Shown here in pieces: positions 1 through 5,838 of a stretch of 7,459 nucleotides of DNA (position 1 is the first letter of the stretch; every line of letters begins with the position of its first letter). The position numbers and the translations under genes are program-made. The notes below the pieces were generated by a model. It ran no database searches and was not told where the DNA came from. It worked only from the letters and a program-made list of their open reading frames with translations. The DNA is from an uncultured Myxococcales bacterium (GTDB taxonomy: Bacteria > Myxococcota > UBA727 > VGSZ01). The stretch covers positions 1-7,459 of the forward strand of contig CAJBHN010000946.1 of the NCBI GenBank assembly GCA_903952805.1. The letters are read 5' to 3'.

Positions 1-581
1 CCATCAAACCCGTCCTCCACTTGGCCGCTCGAGCGGAATTGCCGCCGGGGAGTGCTGGCAACAGCGTCGAGGTCCCGGTCGATCTCACCATCGACGGCGG
101 CTTCGAAGCCATGCAACTCGACCTGGCGGCCTCCGATCCAGCTCGCCTGTGGACGCGCTCCGAACTCTTTGCCCACATCCTGTTTGGCGTGGTGCCCAGC
201 AGCGAGAGCGGCGCCTCGCTCGTCAGCACCAGCGTCGACGTCGCGTCACGCGCGGCCCTGCGTGAACTGGCGGCACCAGTCAATCGCGAGGTGGAGTCGC
301 TGGTCGAAAGCGGCCTCGGCGTCGACGTCAACATCGACGTGGTCAGTGGCTTCCAATTGCAGCTTGGTCGGCGCCTCGTGCTGGAGGGACCCGGCCTCTT
401 CTCTCTCGCCACCAGCGATTCCACCACCTTGGCGGCGACCAACGGGACCTCGGGCACCGATGCCTTGCGGGTCCGTTTGTTGTTCTACGACCACCTCCCC
501 CTGGGACGGGCATTGTCGGCGGAGGGCCGTTTCGGCCTGGTCTCCGATCTGCGCTTGTCCTGGCGATTGTACGAGGACTGA
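1..581 (+). CDS. tamB: TamB-like protein (DUF490 family), C-terminal part only
   Basis: The reading frame (first full codon at base 3) is open to the left edge and ends in TGA at 579-581, so only the last 192 residues are visible. Residues read as amphipathic, alternating beta-strands, as expected for the end of a TamB beta-taco. The segment at 162-188 (ELFAHILFG), following a DPARLWTRS stretch, resembles the conserved 'sdilslLlfG' step of TamB C-terminal domains. It is followed by a helix-prone, Leu/Val-rich part (about 250-330). The protein ends in a charged-aromatic strand (DLRLSWRLYED), similar to TamB termini. TamB is anchored in the inner membrane, spans the periplasm and supports outer-membrane protein insertion or phospholipid transport with an Omp85 partner. 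The immediate downstream gene is such an Omp85, which strongly supports the call. The N-terminal anchor and most of the bridge lie outside the window. A different AsmA-like protein is the main alternative. Confidence 0.8.
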   Translation, partial: IKPVLHLAARAELPPGSAGNSVEVPVDLTIDGGFEAMQLDLAASDPARLWTRSELFAHILFGVVPSSESGASLVSTSVDVASRAALRELAAPVNREVESLVESGLGVDVNIDVVSGFQLQLGRRLVLEGPGLFSLATSDSTTLAATNGTSGTDALRVRLLFYDHLPLGRALSAEGRFGLVSDLRLSWRLYED

Positions 582-595
582 GTTCCGCACCACCG

Positions 596-3500
596 ATGAC
601 TGCTGCTGGCCTTCTCCTGCTTTTCCTGCTTGCCGCCAACGGCGAGGGAGCGTCGCCGTCGACGGCGGAGACAACGCCGGTGACGCTGCCGGCGCCGACG
701 CCGCTGGCCCCGCCTGTGTCGCCGCCGGTCCTGCCCAAAGCTGGGGCGGCCACCGACCCGGCGGTGGGCCCTGACAGCAGCGCCGACAGCGGCGGGCCTC
801 GCGTCGTGTCTCTTCGCTTGGCGTTGGCCGACCCTGAACCTGGTGAACTGGAGCGTCTTGAGGCCTATCTGCAGGATGTCATGGGCTCCCGTGCGGGCCC
901 CTTGCTGGTCGCGGAGGTCTCCCGCCGCCTTGACCTGCTGGGCCGCTACAGCGCGCCTCTGTGTCGCACGGAAAGCCTCGACACCGACCGGGTGGTCTTG
1001 ACCTGTTCGGTTCGGCGGGCGCGGGTGCTGCGACGGGTGCGCTTTGAGACCAACGACGTCACCAATATCGATGGGGTGGCGACGGGCTTGCCATTGGCTG
1101 TTTTGGAAAACGAACTCAAGAAGCGAATCCTGCTGCGCCCGGGCGAGCCCATTGACGACGACGACACGCTCGGCCGCGGCCGCATCGCTCGTCAACGAAG
1201 CCGTATCGAGGATTTCCTTGAACGTGAGGGGTATTATGGAGCCCAGGTCATCGTCGACGTCGGCAAGCCCGACCAAAAGGGCGAGGTCGATGTCGACGTT
1301 CGGGTCCGTGGCGGTTCATTCGTGCGCGTTCGGCGGGTGAACATCAAGAGTTTTGGTCCGTTCTCGCAGCAACGCCTGATCGACGCTTTCAGCTCCATGT
1401 GCCTCAGCAGCGATGGGTTCATCGATGGCGTGTTCATCGGCAACTTGAAGAGCTGTTACAATACGCGTCGATTACAGAGCACGATTGAGAAGTTCGACGC
1501 TGAATTGCGCAAGCTCGGCTATCCGGAAGGTCGAGTTCGGGTGATTCCGAAGTTCATCGACGCGCGCGCCAGCAACGACGCCGAGGGCTGTGCCCTGAAT
1601 CGGAACCAGATCGTCGAACTTACCAGGGCGCGCTTGCCGATTCCGCCCCGTTGCCTGGACCTGACTGTCGAGGTCGTCGCCGGCAGGAACATCGTGACCC
1701 GCTTCCATGTTGAGGAGGGGCACGAACTCATCAAGGACCAGCCCATCATCGGCGGCACCGCTCGGTGGCTGCGGGAGAGCTTCGGCGAGCCAAGTTCGAG
1801 GGCCTGGCAGCTCACCTTTTCCAATCCGGTCGCCACAGCCAGCGATACGACCCTGGTGGAGGCCGATATGGTGGAGCGTCTCACCTTTGATGAGGCCGGT
1901 TCCGTTGACGCCACTGAGGCGCGCCTCTCTGAGGAACGCATCCTTGAGTACATGGATACGCGTGGCTATCCGGCCCCAAGCAGCGACCTCGTCTACCAAG
2001 AGTACGACGACGGCAGCGTCGCGGTTGATTACTACTTGAAACCCGGGCTCGCGATGCCGACGCGCTCGCTGCGCTTCATTGGCAATGCGACCTTGTCGAC
2101 CGAAGCGATTCTTGACGGTGTCGAACTCGCGGTCCGCCCGCGGACGTTTTCGGCCACCGGCTTTGTCACGATGCGCGATCTCGATGACGACGTCGTTCGT
2201 CTGCGATCCTGGTATGCGCAGCAGGGCTTCGCCGAAGCCGACGTCAGCGTCCATGCAGCCCGAGACGGCAACGGCGATGTCGGCGTGGTCTTCGTCATCG
2301 AGGAGGGCGACCGATTCCTGTTGTCTGACGTGGTCTTCGCGGGTGGCGACCCAGCGTTGACGCCGTCGATATTGCGCTCGATCGCCCACTGCCGTGCCGG
2401 CGAAAAGATGCTCCGCGATGCCAAGAACCCCACGGGCCGCGCATGCGCATCGTCGCCCTTGTTGCCGGCCGAACTCGAGGCTGACGCCCATCGCGTGGAG
2501 GCGATTTACGCCGGCAGCGGCTATCCCGACGCCGAGGCCGCGGTCGAATTGGGCTTTGGCGACCAGGGGCCGGTGGTACGCATTTCGGTGTTCCCCTTCG
2601 CGGCAACTGGTGAAGCTCGCACCAACCCGACCATGAACAACGTCAAAGCCCTGCGCCTTGGCGAGATATTCGTGGAAGGAAATTTGGGGACCCAGCGCGA
2701 TGTGCTCTTGCGGGAGATGGGCTTGTTGGAGGTCGTCAAGGGCAGCCGCCTGAATCCCGATCATATTGCCCAGGGCGTCGCCCGCTTGCGGCGCACGGCG
2801 CTGTTTTCGCGCGTTGATGTGCAGCTCATCGGCGTCGACGACCACGATGACACCGCCCACGTCCGCATCACGGTCGAGGAGCGGCCAACGTCGTCGGTCG
2901 ATCTGTCATTGGGGTTTTCGACGCAGCAACTGTTCTCGCTGCGGCTGGAGGGCCGTGACCGCAACTTGTTTGGCAGCATGTTCGACGGCAGCGCCTCCGT
3001 TGACCTTGGCCTGTTCATCGGCCGCTTCACCCAGGTGAAAAATCAGGTCCGCTGGCCCCGCATGCTCGGGACCGATTTCTCTTTGTCGTACACGCCGTTG
3101 GCATTGACCTACAACGATGCACCCGCCGGCGTCATCTTGCAGGCGCCGGCGACGGGGGCTGCGCAGAAGGCGTCGGCGGCCTGGGATCAGCCCGATCCGC
3201 GTCGGCGACTCTTTGCAGCAAGCACCTCGGTCGCGCTCGACTGGCGTGCCAGCGATATCGCCCCCGCCATCGACGACAAGCTGACGGTGGGCATCGCGGT
3301 CGAGGCCAGCGGCGACTGGTTGCAGGTCGCCGGTCCCTACATCGAGCCATTATCGCTGCATGCTCTTGAAACGGTCGACGGCCTGACCACGTTGTTTTCC
3401 GGCGACACAGCCGTCGATCCTGCGTCGGTGATCGCATTCACCCCGCGGCTTGGATTTTCGAGCATCGACAATCCCTTCGATCCAAAGAGCGGCATCGGTG

Positions 3501-4138
3501 CCGAGGTCTTTGTCAGAGGCGTCCCATTTGGCCTGACGCCATACGCCGTGGTCGGCGTCCAGGGTCGCAGCTACGTCTCCTTCCTCAATGACCGGCTCAC
3601 CCTGGCCAGCAATGTGCGGGTCCGCGCTGGCGTCGTTGCTCCCTACGGCGCCTGCCCCGATGCCAACGAGCGTTGTGAATGGGCCCTGATGCAGAGCCAG
3701 TTGCTGCGAATCGGTGGCGAGCGCACCGTGCGTGGCGTCCAGGAAAACCAGGTTGGCACCCTCGGCACCCTCTACGGACAAGACTTGTCGGTTCCTCTTG
3801 ACCAAGACGGCAACGCCATCCAGGGCGTACGGCCTGGTTTGTTTGGTGCGGTGGCCAACATTGAACTGCGCTTCACGTTGATCCGCCAGCTGTTCCTGGG
3901 CGACGTCAAGCCCGCGATTTTCACGGATATCGGTTTCTCCAGTGATGACTTCGCGTTCAAGCCCCAGGGCTTCAATGCGTTCTTCGGCGATACCCGCTAC
4001 GCCGCCTCGTTCGGTACCGGCATCCGCTACGTGCTGCCGGTGGGGCCGCTGGCATTTGACGTCGCCTGGTCGCCGTTTGACAAGCAGACGTCGACGCTTC
4101 CGCTGCGCTATTCCCTGACGCTTGGCTATATTTTCTAG
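596..4138 (+). CDS. Omp85 (BamA/TamA superfamily) outer-membrane protein with about seven POTRA-like repeats
   Basis: This complete 1180-residue protein is an outer-membrane insertase or translocase of the Omp85 superfamily and a probable partner of the upstream TamB. The ATG at 596 begins a hydrophobic signal peptide (residues 1 to about 18) whose n-region has no Lys or Arg. There is no Shine-Dalgarno; the tamB stop is 14 nt upstream, which suggests translational coupling. Residues 20-67 are a Pro/Ala/Thr linker. POTRA-like repeats begin near residues 68, 144, 243, 366, 488, 575 and 686. The last ends with VEERP (760-764), the usual junction with the barrel. The barrel (about 768-1180) shows a DNPFDP..SG element (958-966), the loop-6 motif GGERTVRG with VRG at 1045-1047, and a final strand LTLGYIF ending in Phe, as in the beta-signal. 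BamA usually has five POTRA domains and TamA three, so this is longer than either; repeat boundaries were judged by eye. Ten cysteines fall in five close pairs. BamA and TamA orthology cannot be separated from sequence alone, but the tamB neighbour favours a TamA-like role. Confidence 0.93.
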   Translation: MTAAGLLLLFLLAANGEGASPSTAETTPVTLPAPTPLAPPVSPPVLPKAGAATDPAVGPDSSADSGGPRVVSLRLALADPEPGELERLEAYLQDVMGSRAGPLLVAEVSRRLDLLGRYSAPLCRTESLDTDRVVLTCSVRRARVLRRVRFETNDVTNIDGVATGLPLAVLENELKKRILLRPGEPIDDDDTLGRGRIARQRSRIEDFLEREGYYGAQVIVDVGKPDQKGEVDVDVRVRGGSFVRVRRVNIKSFGPFSQQRLIDAFSSMCLSSDGFIDGVFIGNLKSCYNTRRLQSTIEKFDAELRKLGYPEGRVRVIPKFIDARASNDAEGCALNRNQIVELTRARLPIPPRCLDLTVEVVAGRNIVTRFHVEEGHELIKDQPIIGGTARWLRESFGEPSSRAWQLTFSNPVATASDTTLVEADMVERLTFDEAGSVDATEARLSEERILEYMDTRGYPAPSSDLVYQEYDDGSVAVDYYLKPGLAMPTRSLRFIGNATLSTEAILDGVELAVRPRTFSATGFVTMRDLDDDVVRLRSWYAQQGFAEADVSVHAARDGNGDVGVVFVIEEGDRFLLSDVVFAGGDPALTPSILRSIAHCRAGEKMLRDAKNPTGRACASSPLLPAELEADAHRVEAIYAGSGYPDAEAAVELGFGDQGPVVRISVFPFAATGEARTNPTMNNVKALRLGEIFVEGNLGTQRDVLLREMGLLEVVKGSRLNPDHIAQGVARLRRTALFSRVDVQLIGVDDHDDTAHVRITVEERPTSSVDLSLGFSTQQLFSLRLEGRDRNLFGSMFDGSASVDLGLFIGRFTQVKNQVRWPRMLGTDFSLSYTPLALTYNDAPAGVILQAPATGAAQKASAAWDQPDPRRRLFAASTSVALDWRASDIAPAIDDKLTVGIAVEASGDWLQVAGPYIEPLSLHALETVDGLTTLFSGDTAVDPASVIAFTPRLGFSSIDNPFDPKSGIGAEVFVRGVPFGLTPYAVVGVQGRSYVSFLNDRLTLASNVRVRAGVVAPYGACPDANERCEWALMQSQLLRIGGERTVRGVQENQVGTLGTLYGQDLSVPLDQDGNAIQGVRPGLFGAVANIELRFTLIRQLFLGDVKPAIFTDIGFSSDDFAFKPQGFNAFFGDTRYAASFGTGIRYVLPVGPLAFDVAWSPFDKQTSTLPLRYSLTLGYIF

Positions 4139-4183
4139 CCGCTTTGAGCCGCCCGTTTGGGCGCGGCGTTCGTCACCCACCCC

Positions 4184-4189
4184 AGAGGA
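4184..4189 (+). promoter_or_regulatory. Shine-Dalgarno for the MoxR gene
   Basis: AGAGGA lies 4 nt before the ATG at 4194. It is the only purine-rich ribosome-binding site seen near a start in this window. It favours 4194 over the in-frame ATG at 4122, which lies inside the Omp85 gene and would add 24 residues unlike the MoxR family. The spacing is slightly short. Confidence 0.6.
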
Positions 4190-4193
4190 CTTC

Positions 4194-5144
4194 ATGGCCG
4201 ACGCCGGCATCGCCCCCCACCAGCTCTTTCTCGACATCGAGGGGGCGGTCTTGCAGGTCGTGCGTGGCAATCCCCAGGCGGTGCGCCTCAGTCTCGCGAC
4301 CATCCTGGCTCGCGGTCATCTGCTCCTTGAAGATGTCCCCGGCGTTGGCAAGACGACGCTGGCCCGTGCGCTGGCCAAGGTCCTCGGCGTCGCCTTCGGT
4401 CGCGTGCAATTCACGGCCGATCTGCTGCCCTCAGACCTGGTCGGCGTGCCCATCCTCGACGCCAAAGAGGGGGTGTTGCGCTTCAAAAAGGGGCCGCTGT
4501 TCACCAACATCGTCCTGGCCGACGAAATCAACCGCGCCAGCCCCAAGACCCAGTCCGCGTTGCTGGAGGCGATGGCCGATCGCAGTGTGTCGGTTGATGA
4601 GACCACCTGGGAACTGCCCCAGCCCTTTCATGTGCTCGCCACCCAGAATCCCGTCGAGCACCACGGCGCCTATCCGCTGCCCGAGAGTCAGCTTGATCGC
4701 TTCCTGGTCTGTTTGTCGCTTGGCTATCCGCCCCTCGCCGACGAGCGTGCCCTGCTGATGGAGAATCGCACCAGCGAAGGGGGGCTGGCGTCGTTGCCAA
4801 CGTTGCTCGATGCACCAAGGCTGGCGGCGGCCCAGGCGGTGGTCGCCGATATCGTCGTTGGTGACCTCGTCGCCGACTATGTGTTGGCGATCGTCACCGC
4901 CACCCGTCGTCACGCTGACATCGAACTGCCGTGTTCGCCGCGAGGGTCGCTGGCGTGGGCGAGCCTGTGCCGCGCCATCGCGTTCATGGACGCCAGGAGC
5001 TTTGTGACCCCCGACGACGTCAAGAAGACGGCTCACGCCGTTTTGGGCCATCGCCTCGGGCTGCGTGGCTCGGTCAGCACGACCCGTCGTCGCGCGCTGG
5101 CGGTGGTCGACGAGATCCTCGCCACCATCCCGGTGCCACGCTGA
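4194..5144 (+). CDS. moxR: MoxR-family AAA+ ATPase
   Basis: This is a 316-residue AAA+ ATPase of the MoxR (AAA_3 plus AAA_lid_2) family, a normal length for the group. Visible motifs in order: Walker A DVPGVGKTT (residues 47-55), Walker B VLADEINRA with Asp110-Glu111, sensor 1 ATQNP (Thr150 to Pro153), the family signature LPESQLDRF (162-170), and the sensor-2 region SPRGSL (248-253). The lid domain then carries VTPDDVKK and a GHRL element. No catalytic residue is missing, so it should hydrolyse ATP. MoxR proteins are cytoplasmic chaperone-like ATPases that activate or mature partner complexes, typically with VWA-domain and DUF58 proteins encoded next door. Here the next gene is convergent and unrelated, so no standard partner is visible. 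It starts 55 nt after the Omp85 stop with no convincing terminator between, so co-transcription with tamB and the Omp85 gene is likely. The client is unknown. Confidence 0.95.
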   Translation: MADAGIAPHQLFLDIEGAVLQVVRGNPQAVRLSLATILARGHLLLEDVPGVGKTTLARALAKVLGVAFGRVQFTADLLPSDLVGVPILDAKEGVLRFKKGPLFTNIVLADEINRASPKTQSALLEAMADRSVSVDETTWELPQPFHVLATQNPVEHHGAYPLPESQLDRFLVCLSLGYPPLADERALLMENRTSEGGLASLPTLLDAPRLAAAQAVVADIVVGDLVADYVLAIVTATRRHADIELPCSPRGSLAWASLCRAIAFMDARSFVTPDDVKKTAHAVLGHRLGLRGSVSTTRRRALAVVDEILATIPVPR

Positions 5145-5157
5145 CAGGTCCGTGGCA
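5134..5157. terminator. Possible stem-loop at the convergent gene junction
   Basis: A perfect 7-bp inverted repeat, TGCCACG (5134-5140) and CGTGGCA (5151-5157), flanks a 10-nt loop that contains the moxR TGA stop. It lies at the junction with the convergent lipoprotein gene, which ends at 5160. Neither side has a T-tract, so it is not a classical intrinsic terminator. It could be a weak bidirectional terminator, an mRNA 3'-end stabilising hairpin, or chance in GC-rich DNA. Confidence 0.3.
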
Positions 5158-5159
5158 GT

Positions 5160-5666
5160 TCAGCGTTGTGGAACGCGGAAGGCGCCGTCGCTGAAGGTCA
5201 GTTCAGTCCCCGCCGGGTTGGCGAGGTCGAATGAAAAACGACCCAGCAACGTGTCGCCATCGCGGCCAAGGATGGCGACGCCACCGGTGTGGTCGGCGGC
5301 GCTGACGAAGCCTCCGTCGACGAGATTGGCGCTGCCCGACTGCTCCGAACGAGCGCCAATGGGGACGCAGATCGGGAAGGCGCCGGCTTCGATGAGGGTG
5401 GCGACGTCGTCGCCGCCTTCGTCGTTGGTCAGGATCATGTCGAGGGTGCCGATGGTGACCGACAGGGATTGGGCCGACCAGGTGCCGGGTTCGTCGAAGT
5501 CGACGCCGTCTGAGCGGGTGGCGTGGCCGCGGCCGTCAGCCACGTCGTCGTCCGACGGCAGCACGGTGCTCTGACCGCAGAGCTCAGCAGGAGGGCCGGG
5601 GCAGGCGGCCAGCAGTGAGCCGATGGCGACGGCAACGAAAGCGCGAGTGGGCATGGCAACCAGCAT
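5160..5666 (-). CDS. Putative lipoprotein of unknown function
   Basis: This 168-residue protein has a lipoprotein signal: MPTRAF, a hydrophobic stretch, then the lipobox LLAAC with the lipidated Cys at residue 22 (counting from ATG 5664-5666). A second in-frame ATG at 5652-5654 (residue 5) gives a more typical signal peptide with Arg close to the start and may be the true start. Neither has a Shine-Dalgarno. An in-frame stop at 5697-5699 rules out a longer form. Pro and Gly follow the Cys, with no Asp at +2, so outer-membrane sorting by Lol is plausible (inference). The mature part is acidic and beta-rich, with two further cysteines (30 and 100) that could pair. The C-terminus (GRFSFDLANPAG, then FSDGAFRV) reads like the closing strands of a small beta-sandwich or barrel. 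I do not recognise the family. It is convergent with moxR and separated from the upstream synthetase gene by a terminator, so it is probably transcribed alone. Confidence 0.75.
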   Translation of the reverse strand: MLVAMPTRAFVAVAIGSLLAACPGPPAELCGQSTVLPSDDDVADGRGHATRSDGVDFDEPGTWSAQSLSVTIGTLDMILTNDEGGDDVATLIEAGAFPICVPIGARSEQSGSANLVDGGFVSAADHTGGVAILGRDGDTLLGRFSFDLANPAGTELTFSDGAFRVPQR

Positions 5667-5773
5667 GGCCCAGCCGACGACAGCAAGGCATCGCCGTCAA
5701 TCCCATCGCCGCTGCGCGAGGCTGCGTTGGGCTCATCGGCCCCACGTTCGCGCCATCAACGGGCACGACGCAG

Positions 5774-5810
5774 AAAAAAGCCGACCCACGTCATCCGCAG
5801 GTCGGCTTTT
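5774..5810 (-). terminator. Rho-independent terminator of the acyl-CoA synthetase gene
   Basis: A perfect 11-bp inverted repeat, AAAAGCCGACC (5776-5786) and GGTCGGCTTTT (5800-5810), surrounds a 13-nt loop. Read on the - strand, the GC-rich stem is followed by six T (5779-5774), 28 nt past the synthetase stop, which is classical geometry. Read on the + strand it has only four T, so it acts mainly on - strand transcripts. It separates the synthetase from the lipoprotein gene. Confidence 0.9.
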
Positions 5811-5838
5811 CATCCAAGCAGGTGAGCGTCGCCCGCGC

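Noticed and set aside
1151..1168. GAC-GAC-GAC tandem triplets in the Omp85 gene
   Set aside because: These encode a short Asp run (DDDD) in a POTRA loop. The run is too short to be a meaningful repeat or slippage site.
1472..2860. 462-codon open frame on the - strand inside the Omp85 gene
   Set aside because: It lies wholly antisense to a gene with clear domain motifs. Its translation is Arg/Gly/Ala/Val/His-rich with no recognisable domain, as expected for a shadow frame in high-GC DNA.
4150..4163. Short hairpin CGCCC-GTTT-GGGCG between the Omp85 gene and moxR
   Set aside because: The stem is only 5 bp and no T-tract follows, so it is not supported as a terminator. It is expected by chance at this GC content.
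4122..4193. Upstream in-frame ATG giving moxR 24 extra residues
   Set aside because: It overlaps the Omp85 3' end and adds a non-family sequence. The ATG at 4194 has a Shine-Dalgarno and gives the usual MoxR length.
3350..4303. 317-codon - strand frame over the Omp85 end and moxR start
   Set aside because: It overlaps two genes with strong family motifs and shows no domain, signal peptide or ribosome-binding site of its own.
5667..5773. Promoter for the lipoprotein gene, with a TTGACG-like -35 on the - strand at 5695-5700
   Set aside because: No acceptable -10 hexamer lies at 16-18 nt (the candidate reads TCGGCT). A promoter is expected in this gap but cannot be placed from sequence.
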